Below, piece after piece: positions 1 through 12,614 of a DNA stretch of 64,000 nucleotides (position 1 is its first letter; each line of letters starts with the position of its first letter). The DNA lies in the NCBI GenBank assembly GCA_026874595.1, contig CM049314.1, forward strand, positions 38,881,229-38,945,228, given 5' to 3'. Origin of the DNA: Sipunculus nudus (taxonomy: Eukaryota; Annelida; Sipuncula; Golfingiida; Sipunculidae). The notes under the pieces are model-generated. The model searched no databases and was not told the DNA's origin. It was given only the letters and a program-made list of their open reading frames with translations. Made by a program: the position numbers and the translations under genes.

Positions 1-1254
1 GTATAAATTTTAATAAAAAATACAGGCGTAGTTGACATTTAATAGATTGATGGAACAGCGGTGAATCTATTAAAAAAAAAACATTTTTACAAATTATATT
101 TCCTGTTATGAATATTCAAATGTACGAAACACCTAACTATGACCAAGACCGTTTGAGAAACAAACGAATCTGTTGCAAAATAAGATGTCAAATTACTCTC
201 ACATATTCCATGCAGCGCATGCAGACAAGTCCCATTACGAGAGCAGCCAGCGGAGAAGCTGGTGTCGCCGATATGACCGATAGTTATAGTGGATTATGTG
301 TCAGGATTTTTTTTATCAACACCGTGCCAAAGCACCCCTATAATATCAGATACAACATCTGTCGCCATGATGTGTTATCAGAGTCGTATAAAAAACGCCA
401 ATCAGTGCCTGGAATAAGAGTAATTAAACACATCTGCGACTCAATGAGTTGTTCAGATCCGCGCTTAAAACAAGCACTATGGCCAGTACCTCGTGAACTA
501 ATGAACATACAGCACGCGACGAAAGGACTAAACTGATTATAAATCTGCATTTAATGTTATATGAATATCGTATACAGTTAAATGTGAGCCAACATTATTA
601 ATATCGTACTAACTAAAGGACTACAGAACATTTATTCTTTATAAGTGTTTTGTCTGTACATGTGTTTACGTAAACATATTGAGAATTAATCGTTCACCGA
701 AACGCTATTCGTTTAAAGTGCCTGTTTTGCCTGTATTGCATTAGCTTAAAAACCCCGGTTCAAACCACACCAGTGCCTTTAAAAGAAAATGGTTAGATCT
801 CCTAGAATCTTAGATGTATAGACCTAGCAGTTTTACAAGGGTCTCAAATCTACCGAAGTGTGTAAAGTTGTTAATTTCTCAGTATTTTTACCTAAACACG
901 TAAAGTTTAACATGTATATTCTCAAAAAGCTGAGAATATTCTTTACATTATGACATATGCTACTTTTTAAAAAAATCGATTGGTCTTATAAAGATCGAAA
1001 AAAAGTATAAATTTTAGCATGTTTATCAGTATTCTAACGGTGAGCTGTTTATCGTATACGGATCACAATGTTCAGATTGACAAATCTGTGAAAACTCTCT
1101 TCAGTGCGATCATTGAATACAAGTCCTTACCACATAGTGCATACTTTAATCTGCATATGACTTTAAATACGATTTTAAAAAAATGATGATAACTAGAGTT
1201 ACTATAAGATACTTAAAGGGACATAATCAGGAGCTATATTATGCCTATTCTTTC
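1..1254. other. AT-rich non-coding stretch
   Basis: No exon, RNA gene or repeat is recognised here. A 142-codon open frame (108-536, +) lies in slightly GC-richer sequence, but I see no domain, splice signal or family resemblance. Confidence 0.5.
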
Positions 1255-1455
1255 ACACTATCAGTTCAGCTTTGCTTTATACAAAAGTGCCAAGCAAAAC
1301 CACCCCAGCACACAGTCTCATTACCTTGCATACGGCTGTTTAACACCTTGATACGGCTCTGCGTGTTTGTAAACACAGTCCACATGTGTCTGTTTACCAT
1401 AACAAGGCCGCGTGACCGGAGGTCCGATTGTGAGTTACAATACTCGATGTTTTAG
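1255..1455 (+). repeat. Dispersed repeat family B, copy 1
   Basis: The core at about 1362-1430 resembles the reverse complement of 44765-44835. Shared blocks include 'tgtgtctgttta', 'ataac' and a short hairpin of the type gaccRgaggtc. Both copies lie at the end of open frames that share the peptide CLFTITR followed by D-x-RSD. Two copies in one window, diverged and in opposite orientation, point to an interspersed repeat. The class is not recognised and no ends or target-site duplications could be set. The boundaries given are approximate. Confidence 0.5.
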
Positions 1456-1459
1456 CTAG

Positions 1460-2070
1460 AGAGAACAAGTATTACATTTTATTGGGCCAAGTAAGTCAGG
1501 GCATCTCCTGATTGACAAATGTTGTAGCTCCGCGATGCACAAGGTCCCACGCGCTGTGGTTATGTTGACATCTGTGATCGCGCCCGGTCCACTGTTTTTA
1601 ACACTCGTTTACAGGATTAAGCAAACGGTTTCAAGGCAGGTTTCTGGCAGGTACAGATTGCTTTTAAAGGGAAGAAGCTATTTTTCATGTTAATTCAACA
1701 TGCTTTATAGGTGATTGGGCCCCTTTAATTATCACAGTTCCCATGGCTATAGAATAATACATAAAACAATGGTGACCAAAAGCTTTGTCGCCATAGGAAC
1801 TGTATTGCCGATGACGCCACTGATGACGAAGATAATATAATTCATATCCGACGAAAACGTGCGTAAACAACAAAGTACAATGCTTCATTAGTGTAACCGA
1901 TTATAGGAAATCTCCTTACTGACCATGGTGACAGATATAAACGCACACAAATACAACAGAGAACATGTTTCAATGACGAAATGAGAACGATGTGGTAGTC
2001 TGAATGACAAAGAGATTAACTGAGATATATTGCTTTAGGAAAAAAAACAGGAATGGGAACAATATTTCGT
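1460..2070. other. Non-coding stretch
   Basis: AT-rich. It contains a short imperfect inverted pair around 'gttcccatggctat' (1738) and 'gtcgccataggaac' (1786). No gene is seen. Confidence 0.4.
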
Positions 2071-2071
2071 G

Positions 2072-2146
2072 GTGCGCGCGCTCGCGCGCGTGTGTGTGTG
2101 TGTGTGAGAAAGAGAGAGAGAGAGAAAGAGAGAGAAAGAGAGAGAT
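2072..2146 (+). repeat. (CG)n-(TG)n-(GA)n composite microsatellite
   Basis: Alternating CG with one interruption (about 2073-2090) runs straight into (TG)n to about 2106, then a purine tract of (GA)n with occasional AAAG to about 2146. The first half is alternating purine-pyrimidine, a left-handed-DNA prone type. The second half is a homopurine-homopyrimidine mirror tract. Overlapping open frames here encode only R/E or L/S low-complexity peptides and are not genes. Confidence 0.9.
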
Positions 2147-2149
2147 AGG

Positions 2150-3690
2150 CATGATGATGTGTGCACGTCTAGTCACGTGTCATAATGAAACCCAAACCTG
2201 TATATATAGCCATGTTTGGCCTGCCCTGGCCCTTCCGTTCGGGCATAGATTTCCAGCATGAGTTGCGAATCTTAATTTTCACTTCCATTTATGTATTTGG
2301 GGATGATATTGCAAATCATGTTTCGATTTCGAGAAAGTACCCATTTTCCTTCAAAACACAGCTTGGAATGTCACAATGTAATATTCGAAATTATATTTTA
2401 TATGAAAATAACAAAAACTTTACTATGACCTTTTGATATTCGGTGAAGTATGATGACAAATATAATAGTCTGTTCCGCCAGTTGTGTAATTGAAATGTTG
2501 CGATTATTCCATCAATGTAAAACAATATCACACAGTTCGGCATCAAATTTACCGAGGCGGCAGAATCTAAATATCAGACAAAATTTAATATTTTACATTT
2601 ATATGTGTTCTTCTTAGTATTTTGGCTCCATGGTTTGGCACCTCCCATTGGCTACATTGATGGTTACATTTTTCATGTTTGGAATATTTATGGCACCACA
2701 AATAAATCATCGTCATTAAGATGTAGCACTTTGTGCTAATATATATACCAATGATCAATTGGAGGGACTGAAATGTTGTAAAAGCTAGACTTTTCACTCA
2801 GATACTGATTTTATTGATTTTTCGGATTAAATATAAAGGTAAATATTCTTTTACTCATTCGGTGTTAATAGACTTGCACGTGCATGGGTCATCCGGTCAT
2901 CTGGGCAATCTATTGGAATATGACCGTTTATTCTATATAAAATAGCACCAAATGTCAAGGCCATCCATTGGTGGAAAATCCGATATTGCAAACGCTTGCA
3001 ACATACTTGCTAAAATTAATTAAACTTGAAGATCGCTAAATCTGCCTTTAAATGTGTCTCACAATACCAAACTGTCAATGCCTGTGTTTTTCACTAGTCG
3101 CCCTTTAAGGAGACCGTATATAATATATAAGTATTAGCCTTTTGATGACCTATATTCTTCCGGAAGATATACCACATTTTGATGTTGCTAAAGTTTGAAA
3201 CTTATGCTGGAGATCCACCAGATCTCTATCCTGCATGCATGGTAAATTGAAATACTTTCTATCTCATTTAGATTGTTAAATCCATTCGTAACAGGGCGAA
3301 ACAATATACAATCTACAGGATACTAACGTGAAAATGACTACACATATATGGGCATTTTACTTAATTCGAAGGCTTGGTCTGTTATAAACTTTTAACATTT
3401 ATCAACACAGGATAAAAAATATCCTAGCTATGTTTAAATTCCACGAATAACCGATTGTCCGAAATGTTGTGACAATCGAGTGTAAAATACTTATCATATA
3501 GAAATCAAAAGTAAAATCGATTCTCTATGTGCAGAAGTTTTTTTTTAATTTGCTTTGGAGGGCTTGGGGCGTATTTATTTACGATTCCTGATACCGTGTT
3601 GCCTATGCTTTTACGAAAACATAGCTATTCGATTCGGATAAATCAAAACAATGCGTTTTTTGCTCTTCTTCAGGGGAAATGCTGACTTCT
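2150..3690. other. AT-rich non-coding stretch
   Basis: No coding, RNA or mobile-element signature is recognised. Only short open frames are present. Confidence 0.45.
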
Positions 3691-3699
3691 TCCGCTGGG

Positions 3700-3960
3700 T
3701 AAATGCAAGATCAAGGCACACTTTACTTGGCAAAATGAAGGTCGAGAGTACGGAGGAAATACGAGAAAAATGTCAAAATCACCACGAAAATATAGTATAA
3801 ATGATGGGAAGATGAAGAAAATATGGAAAAGGCAAAATCGCAAAGAAGATAGGGAAAAGATGTAAAACAAAGAAAGATAAGGGGAAAAGCGGAAATCGCA
3901 AAGAAGACAGAGGGAAAATGTGACGCAGAAAGAAAATTAGGGAAACGATCCGATAACGAG
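3700..3960 (+). repeat. Degenerate purine-rich tandem repeat (about 58 bp)
   Basis: The strand is strongly purine-biased. The block starting 'aaaatcgcaaagaaga' near 3834 recurs as 'gaaatcgcaaagaaga' near 3892, and a weaker earlier unit begins near 3772. This gives about three to four degenerate units of roughly 58 bp. No coding role is apparent. Confidence 0.55.
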
Positions 3961-3964
3961 GAAT

Positions 3965-6900
3965 AAGGACTTAAATGTTATGGTAAGGCAGATCATAATT
4001 TGTTTTCAAGTGTTAATCAGATGTTGTTTCGCTGTCTCATATTATTATGTGAATTTGGACATTGGAATATAGAGGGCGCTTCTCTTCGCTCGAAATATGA
4101 TTATACCTTATTAGGTATTTCATAAATGACAATTAATCAGGGATCTATACTGCACGTCATCTTAATTCTCGTGTGAAGAGTAAAATGTATTTACTAAATA
4201 TTTGGTGAATTTTATAACGTTTCAGTGGAACACTGCTCATGCAATGTGTGTGCTTATGACTGTTTGTGATAATGTTATACTATTATTTTAGTATATGACT
4301 CAGGCTGGATCATATCGATACCGTTCCACGATATACTTTTTGTATATTGTACAATCATATATCGAGAAAACCCAGCGCCTATTGAGGAATATTGATTTTT
4401 TCTTATATTTTACTCTTTAAATGTATAGGTCCCACGTGTAGCACTATTCTTCAGTAAAAGTATTTCTACAGAGAATGAACAAAAAACTGCTGTCAGATGG
4501 TACGAAGATTAATAATAAAACAACTTTTTAAAAAATACTGCTCGTTTTTATTCAAATTTCGTTTATTAAAGTGTCATAAATGGTATAAATTAAGCATTGT
4601 TTTTCCGACCAAAGAAAACGTCTCTACATTTTTACACCTACCAAAGAGAACAAAAAGAAACTTTTAACTTCGGATATTCCCTTCTATATTGGGCATAACC
4701 AAAGAGGAACCACCGAATGACACTGAACAGAGCGCATACCTCCGCCAAGCTAAAACAATTCCAATGAGGTGGTAGATTGCATATTTGCAGAGGTAGAGAA
4801 GTCACTTGTTGAAAAACGCCAGTTGCCAAACTCTGGCTTATCTGACTTGCTGTCAGATGCCTTTGTTGAATTTGTTTTGGTTATCTTTGCGGGCGCCAGC
4901 ATATCATAAATACTTTGATATAAACAAAACAAGTAGCCTGTGTGCGGTGATATCAACATTTTCAGGCCTATTTCTATAAAAGCTATATGGGATTACCTTT
5001 AGTTTATAAGGGTCGTTTCTGCAGTTTTTATACAGTCTTGCACTTATAACAGACAAACAGACGCGGGTAATGCAAAACCTCCTTCGCGGAGGGAACGAAG
5101 AAACCTCAGTGATTCACTTTCGAAGGTCTCTGAAACCTTTCATGGTCTTACATGTAACCATGGCTTGCTGTCAATGGCCAGAATGATTAATGCTGCGCTG
5201 TTTCATATGTTTTGACTATTTTTATGCACAAGTGTTTATCCTTGGAATACCCACCGACGATAAATTAATAATGTCAAATCACTTTCACAAGATGTGATGT
5301 TGCTATGGAAACAAAACTCGAGGTTATTGATACACATGTTCATGTTCATGAAGCACACATACACACGCCGAGAGAGAAAGTGAGAGAAAGAGAGGGAGAG
5401 AGAGGTGAATATATAGAAATAGTAATATCTAGACAAGTATACGGTAATTAGACTGATGTAAAGATACATTTTATGGATATAGAATTCGAAACAGCTCTTT
5501 TTAAAACGTACAAACCAGATACAAATAACATTTTAAGGTATCTGGTAACAGGTAGTCAGACAGAGGGTAACATTTATCGCTTCCATTTAATATTGCACAG
5601 CTAAAGACTGTAATTTTATATATAGACGTTTAACGTAGTTAGTGCTAATCCATAAGTTTGTTACCATGGAATTAAATGGAAACTAACTTGCAAGAATCAC
5701 ACTTGCAAGTATAAGTTTGTTTGCAGCAAGAGTTCGCAAGTTTCCCACATGTATTTTTTATGTGACCATTTTTTTTTCAAAGCCGGACTGTTTTGTTACA
5801 CAGACTTGATGGCGGTGCTTCGCCTGTCATGTGAAGTAGAAGAGTAAGGATATAAATCCAAATTCAGACTGACCAAAAGTCACTATTGATAAATTTATAT
5901 TTTTCGGCATAAAAATAAAAAATAACATCCAATTAGATGAACATGTGTGCTGTTCGATTTCTCCCAGTTAGTTAACGGATCATCCTTTTTTTTCAGGAAA
6001 AAGTGAATGTAGCCTCACCTGTTCAGTAGTACATGCGTAGTGGGTGTCGATTCCATTTGTCGATTTCTTTTGTCGATTTCAATGTTTACTTTAAACAAGT
6101 ATTCTGACCTCTAAGCACTTGTGACCAGAAAACATGTTTCATTACTTTTATATTCTTTAACGGATCTGAAATGTTAACAAGTATTTTTACATTTGCAATG
6201 TCCATAGACATATTTTTGCTACAAAACCCCATACCTTGGCCCATTTTTGCCAGGAATACGGCCTCAATTAAATGCTGTTCCCTTATCCGTATTTGTGTCC
6301 ATATACAAAACTGAAATCATTTCTTTTTATTTTGATATTCATGTGTTTATGGTGTTCGAATGTTCGACGATTCCCCTAGGATTGTATGAAAATTGTGTAC
6401 ACATTTTTTTTTCTCATAAACGATGATACAATTATGTTAGTTGTGTTCGTATCATTATTTTATTGTGTTTCGAAGTGTTGCATGCCTTATTCAATATGTG
6501 ATACAGTGTTTTTACTTTTGTATGTGTGTATGTGTGATTGATACCGGGCTGAACATAGCTGACGTTTATTCTGTAGATATCTTAAGCCATTCATAGAAAT
6601 ACGTTTCTGCATTCTTAAACCTTCTTGTCACTTGTCTTGCATTTGGATGAAAAAGGTATCCGACTGCGATAATGACCGTGACTCCAAATTTCGGCAAAAA
6701 AAAAAAAAAAAAGATCCGATTCCATAATTCAGCTTTGTCAGTTGTCTCATTATTAAACCCTTAAATAGTACCAACCTTTCCCAAAATGCTCGAAATAAAA
6801 AAGGGCGTGAGATACAAAAGCGCTAAGTAGACAACAACTAAAGCAGACAAATACTTATACCATGAATGCCAGTGGACGCAGGATGGACAGACAGAAGAGG

Positions 6901-7530
6901 GAATGGCCTTTTCGTTTTATCTACGAATAGCTGTGTATTATTTATGTAGGGCAAACTACAAACACGCCAGCCTAGAGTACGTGAATCGTGCCTGACTCTA
7001 CTTAAACTCCTCAGACTTCGATTATTACTAAGCCATGAACACGTGGTTCACGCCTCGTCATATTGAACAACTGTTGCAGTTATGTAGCGTTAGCTGGTCT
7101 AAACATAGAGCTACCTTATACAGAGCTATATGTGTCATTGGCCCTCGCCTTTTGAGAACAAAGCCCGGTTTTGAGACTACTCCGAACACTCTGAAAGTAT
7201 ATAACAGCGCTAATATATACTCTTGACAGACCACAATACAAATAGTAAAAACCGGCCGTTTTAAGATATTTTAAATTTCCGATATTTATTGGTACAAAAA
7301 ATTGAATTTCAAGTTTTTTTATTAAGTGCGGTTGGGGGGGGGGGGGAGGGGTTATCATATACATGTGCATGCTTTTTATCTAATAGGGAAGGGGTGTTGT
7401 ACGTAAGTTGTCTGTTGTCCTAATTCAAGTTTAATTTTTTTTTGTTATTGACTGGGTAATTTTGCATCACTGCTTTTCAGTTGATTAGACAACATTTTGT
7501 TCGTTTATCTTTCATTATGAATTCCCTCTC
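3965..7530. other. AT-rich non-coding stretch with short simple repeats
   Basis: Contains a (GA)n-rich patch at about 5370-5405, an A-tract at about 6697-6712 and a G-run near 7333-7352. A strong polypyrimidine-CAG occurs at about 5984-5996, but the frame after it stops within 11 codons and no polyadenylation signal is near. No gene is called. Confidence 0.45.
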
Positions 7531-7539
7531 ATGTCTGTG

Positions 7540-7880
7540 TAGTTTTACGCACCATGATGCTATCACGGTATCTTTAAAGGAGTTTGCTGAGGTCCAAAGG
7601 GAGGGGGGCATTGAAGTCACCACAGTCCCGAGGGTCAGGCAGCCCACGAAGTACTGTGAATGACGTGAGGTTGATCATAAAACATTTAGAACCACTATTT
7701 GTTTTCCCCAAGGGAGACCATCATACCTGAATACCTTGACTGTGCCTCGCGGCTTGTCAGCGTAGAAACGCACACAGCAAGGTCCCTGTTCCTCCCCCTA
7801 GGGACGACCCTCAACCCTGCTGCACCACGCGGCCCCGAACCCGTAATCCCCCGCAGTAAATTACGAATTAAAATTTCATG
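7540..7880. other. GC-rich island 1, candidate cis-regulatory or relic exon sequence
   Basis: Base composition rises clearly above the AT-rich flanks. No consistent frame, start or splice pair was found. The two short open frames here (7481-7663 and 7699-7881) are not recognised. Non-coding regulatory DNA is the simplest reading, but this is composition only. Confidence 0.25.
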
Positions 7881-8187
7881 AAAACTCCATCAGTGCAAAA
7901 TAAATGATGACATTATGGGAAGTACAAAAGGTGCTTTGTTTGTGTTGATGACAGCTTGGGCGGCTGAACGGGGCTTACTTGTCACTGAAAATAGCCCGGT
8001 ATGCACCTAAAGCTGCAAACAATTTATGTTTGGTTCAGTAAAATATTTAAAAATCTCGTTTTAGTAAATTTCTGATCCATTCACTCTTACTTGTCCAGTC
8101 TCCGCAGTTTTGCCATTCTACTCCTAACTGTGACTGAGACACCCAAATAGAGCTATCACCGACGATGGCCGTCCCTACCATTTTTGT

Positions 8188-8189
<2 letters not shown>

Positions 8190-8228
<39 letters not shown>
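8190..8228. repeat. (TA)n microsatellite
   Basis: Uninterrupted TA dinucleotides. Confidence 0.95.
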
Positions 8229-8230
<2 letters not shown>

Positions 8231-8255
8231 AGAAAGTGTGCCCCTACAATTTTTA

Positions 8256-8680
8256 TTAATCTTTTTCTGTCTCTGGGGATCTCTTGGACTTAAAACTTCG
8301 ATTAGTTGGGCATATCGTTTGCTGTCTCGCGAAAGCCGTTCGGCGAATTTCAAGTGCGCGCGGGAAGAGAGTCCGCCAGACTGCTTGTCGCCGCTTGCAA
8401 AATCTATGGCGTGTCATGCAGTGCAAAGACTGTGCAAACATGGCCCATCGGCGAAATTGTTGTGTAAATGCTTCATACAGCGCCAAGTTTTGGAGCGTTC
8501 TCTGGCAAACTGGGGAGCCGGCGAGGGATCGATCCAGCAAACACGAGCACATGTGTTCCTTGAAGGTGTCTCCCCCAGGGCTTTCCCGTTGTGGGATTAT
8601 ATCTGGGCCAGACCCAACATGTTCTAGAAAAAAAAAACAGGTAAAGGGCAACGATGACGACGAGCACGGGCGGTAAGAAT
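8256..8680. other. GC-rich island 2 with three overlapping open frames
   Basis: Open frames of 130-147 codons overlap on both strands (8184-8627 +, 8284-8676 +, 8256-8651 -). That is what GC-rich, stop-poor sequence gives by chance. None has a recognisable domain; the + frame at 8284 is Arg/Cys rich. Real exons should favour one frame, so I treat this as a compositional island. A conserved regulatory element or a decayed gene fragment is possible. Confidence 0.3.
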
Positions 8681-9084
8681 GACGGAGGGAAAAAATGGCG
8701 TCGTCTTTCAGGATTTGATGGTTGGTTGCACGGTTTCAGAGCTGAAGGTCATTGTAACAAAGTTAGTCCCTTCCAAAACGCAAGCTCTAATTTCATCTTG
8801 GTCTAAGATATTTGCGATAATACTTAGGGTTATTCCTGCGACTCCGGTTCTAACAAGCACCGTGCAAGACTGACGTCACAGTGGATCCAGCCACTGAACA
8901 GCCTTCATCTTAACGAAATGGCTTTGTCTTTGATACAGGCTGCATAGTTTTGCCTGAGAAAGGTATAGGTCAGAATTGGAGATTATTCTTAAACAAATGC
9001 ACCAATTACGTTTTTTACAATTGTATGACACTCGCTTCTTTCTTCCTTCCTTCTCTCGTTCATGCAACGAGCATGCTTTCGATA

Positions 9085-9560
9085 TATTAACATTTCGACA
9101 GGAGTTCAATAAAACAGAAGCCGACTGCCCTGTCCTCAACGTGGCCCCGGGGCAGTCTGTGTCCCCAGAAAGGGCGAATGACAACCCCTCTCACCCTTAA
9201 GGGGTTCTGAAATATTTGAAAGCGTGTACATTTCGGACGGGGTATTTGCCAAGCGGCTCTAGAACGCTGTTTTCCGCGAGTCTGCTCAAACACAGTAATC
9301 ACTCTAAAAGGCATTTTGTTTGTTAACGACCAAGACCCCCCTGGCAAGCGCTCACATGTTAATTCGTGGACAGATTACATACCCTCACTCCGGCAGCTAA
9401 GTCAAGCCGGTTGGGTGTTTGTCTACGCGCTTGCTGGGCTACCGAAGGGTCAGCATAATTCCACAGGGCCGGTTTTGTTTTTCGTCAAAATGAGCCCAAT
9501 TTCACATCTGCAAATATTGACGTTGGTTTCTCATAGCAAGCATGCATGCCGTTAGAACGA
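9085..9560. other. GC-rich island 3, candidate regulatory element
   Basis: A mixed-composition block with palindromic GC clusters such as 'ggccccggggc' near 9140. No convincing coding frame was found. Confidence 0.25.
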
Positions 9561-10129
9561 AGGTAGCGCTAACCCCCGAGTCTTAAGTTGACATAAAGTC
9601 TATAGACTAAGACACGGGGTGTGAGTAAGGGTCGTCAAGTTGGTTGCGAATGTCTTCATACCAATCCTGCAAAGAATCCCCTGTCACCCCCTGAGTACGG
9701 GAATCTGATCTCATTATACTCTGCAAGTAATATGTTATCTCCGGATAAAGCCTGCTTTGTTTTCTCAGGAGAATGTCAAATAAAATTCAATACTGTTTTA
9801 ACTATTCAGGATTCAAGCAGAGAGGAAGACGGGTGACTGCGGTTATGTAATACAACCAAGGCACGGTTTGGGGTTCTGTAACCACTTGTGACAGCGTACT
9901 TTCAAAAAGTGTTTGGTGCATAAATGTACCATAATGTGATGCTAATAAATAGAATTCATGAGATCATGTATTTCAATATACGAAAATGTAAATGATTTTG
10001 GATAATGCATGTGAATTCCTCATCTGTGTCATACATAGAAATATATTACCTGCATACTTTGTTGACAATTCTCCTGTTGCATTCAAAGCAGACTGGCACA
10101 AATGGCCTCTAAATTTTCGAAACAAACGA

Positions 10130-10950
10130 AGAGTCATTTGAGATATCGTCACCGTCTGTCCGTTCAGTTTTCCCCTTCATATCTCCCTGGACGGTCGTGC
10201 CGCGCCAGGACACTGTTTGGAAGGGCGACAATGGCCGCTGTCCCCAACGAAGGTCACTATCAATAGACTGACTCTGTATGATCTGAGGATTGAGCATTGT
10301 GGAGAAACAGCCCGGTATTGTATGATGACAATGCCTTAGTTGTAGACTGCACATAAACTTGAGTCCACAGTGATTGGAGAGTGAAAGGAAAGACTTGACT
10401 TGACAAAATGTCGTAACAGTGATTGTGGTGTCACAATGGCACGCGGGCCAGAGTCGCTCGCATCACAAAAGCACCACTTTGCTCCACAAAAGCTGTGTTA
10501 TATGTGGCCTGTTCGGATGAATAAAAAGCCAACCCCTATCTTTGCCAGCGTCAAGAGAACAAGGGGACGGTTGAAAGATTATTGTCATAAATAATTGCGG
10601 ACGCGTGGCAATTTGCGAATGAAAAGCGAACTATGTTCCCCATTCCTCAGCTATTGTAACCCTGGTCTTTAGTAATGTTCATGTATACATATATCTCGGA
10701 CGCGTGCCTCACTGTCGCCGGCTTTTGTATACCTGTGGGTTTTCCTTTGAAGTCATTTCCCGGCTAATTCATGAGCTATATGTATTCACGAACACCGACC
10801 GAGACGTCTCTGCCTCGGCCCGGCCATGCCTTTTCTTCCTGGAACCATTCTTGTGGCTTTTTCACTACCGCCGTTTACCACAGAAAACGGACAACTTGTA
10901 TAGGGACAAGATGTCAACGCCTGAACTATATATCGCACGATTCGAAATAT
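10130..10950. other. GC-rich islands 4 and 5, candidate regulatory elements
   Basis: Two blocks (about 10140-10270 and 10690-10930) are richer in GC and CpG than their flanks. The first includes 'gacaatggccgc', a SOX-like ACAATGG core. No splice-flanked frame is evident. Confidence 0.25.
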
Positions 10951-11509
10951 AAAGTATTTAAATTTCTGTGACTAGTGGGTGTTACTTATGACCTAATAGT
11001 AATCAATTAAGTGTCTACATATATGTAAAAGTATAATATTTGTCAAGGTTTAACGAAGGGACCGGTATTTTTCGTGAGTTAAGTTTAATCCTTAATGCTT
11101 ATATATACTTAATTCTTTACTTTAATACTCAATGAATAGCAAAACATAGCATATGTTTTAAACTTCCCGAGGTACTGCGCTTCTGAACTGCAAGAATATA
11201 CCGAAAGCGTTATTCACCAACAGGACCAGTGACTTCCTGTCAGCGTAAACCGAGTGATACTGGAAATACCGGGGATGGTATATATTTGATTTTGTTTTTG
11301 TTTGAAAAAGTGTTCATGCAGTTCAGAACTTGACTTGTAATTTTTAAAGATGAAATTAGATTTTTAGTTACATCTATTGCACCATCGTAGTTTCCGATTC
11401 CACGAAAATATAACCGAAAGGAAATACGAACTGATATTTATATATATATATATTAATATATATATATTTATATAAAAAAAGAACGAGAACCCGGAAGAAA
11501 ACAACACGA

Positions 11510-11722
11510 TCAGATCTGTCAGTTCCATTAGAACGACAATCGCATATCCGTACCCCGCATATTTGTCCCCCACATATCCGTACCATGCATATTTGTACAC
11601 ACATATCCGTACCCTGCATATTTGTACCCCACTTATCCGTACCCCGAACATCCGTGCTTCGTGTATCCGTACCCCCATATCCGAAGTTTGCATTTCCGTA
11701 ACCCGCATATCACATATCCATA
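11510..11722 (+). repeat. 15-bp minisatellite with 30-bp alternation
   Basis: Units of the form 'catatccgtaccccg' repeat about 13 times. In the first half, units with 'ccgta' alternate with units carrying 'ttgta', giving a 30-bp higher-order period. Since 15 bp is five codons, the array is open in several frames on both strands and yields pentapeptide repeats (11364-11744 on the - strand, for example, reading VRI/VQI-type units). The open frames are a by-product of the period; no start, splice or promoter context supports a protein. It decays toward the right end. Confidence 0.85.
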
Positions 11723-11724
11723 CC

Positions 11725-12285
11725 TCTTTAATACAATCGCACATCTAGTTAATCAAATAATATACACAACTGATCGCAATGAATATCGGTACGCTTTGAT
11801 ATTTATCATATATTTTAACATATGTATTTAGTAACTTATAATCGTAAGGTACACGAAGACTACAGTTTTTAAACGACGTAACTCTTTCCAGGCGATATTC
11901 CTTTCTTTATCATATTCAGACCTAGACCCGATCGTTGAAAAAAACGACTTTCCATGGAAGCTCTAGCGATTCTCTCAGTATTAAAATAGTCAAAGAATGA
12001 ACTTTACTTCGAGATTATCAGAGAAATGAGGCTCTTTCTATAAGTCGTGTCCGGAAATTTCTGTAAAATGCTTTGTTTCTTACAATATCTAAATCACTAA
12101 AGGATTTATTTTGTTGGTTTTATCAGTTGCCACGCGCTATGGTACATAATTGGTCACGAGACTAATGATAGCTGTCGGACTGTTAATTAAAACGCCTCAA
12201 ACAAAATTATGTGTACTCAGTTTCTAAATTATTTCTGTCAGTGTCATATAGGTTGTCACATGATCAGATATTGCGTATAGGAATT
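11725..12285. other. Non-coding stretch
   Basis: AT-rich; nothing recognised. Confidence 0.4.
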
Positions 12286-12289
12286 TGGC

Positions 12290-12610
12290 AGGTTCTCGTC
12301 TAATCCCGTGTGTACATGGTGGAACCTGCGACAAAGAGCTTAACCAACCCCAAAATTGTAATCCATGCGACTCGGTTCAGGTCTCTTGTTAGCTTTCGTC
12401 TCTGGGCCAACTTCTGTGACGCCATCGGTCGTGACCCTCCCAAGACCCGCCTGATTTCTACTTGAAATATTTGGACAGTAGTCCCCTGAAACAACAGGCC
12501 CGCACCAAATGAGTCTGTTAAGCCCGTGTCAGTTTTTGAAGTGATCCCTTCCATGCGCTTTGTTGAGCCGGAAGGATTACGCAGCATATGAGAGGTACAT
12601 GGGCGGGGCT
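12290..12610. other. GC-rich island 6, candidate regulatory element
   Basis: The island coincides with a 95-codon open frame on the - strand (12300-12587) that has no recognisable domain. It could be a relic exon, but no acceptor/donor pair stands out. Confidence 0.25.
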
Positions 12611-12614
12611 GTGG

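Noticed and set aside
108-536. 142-codon open frame on the + strand
   Set aside because: No domain, no codon bias clearly above background, no splice or promoter context; chance frame in slightly GC-richer DNA.
5984-6030. Polypyrimidine-CAG acceptor followed by a short frame
   Set aside because: The frame stops after 10 codons and no polyadenylation signal is close; a (T)8CAG is expected by chance in AT-rich DNA.
8184-8676. Three overlapping open frames on both strands
   Set aside because: Openness in several frames reflects GC-rich composition; one begins inside a TA microsatellite.
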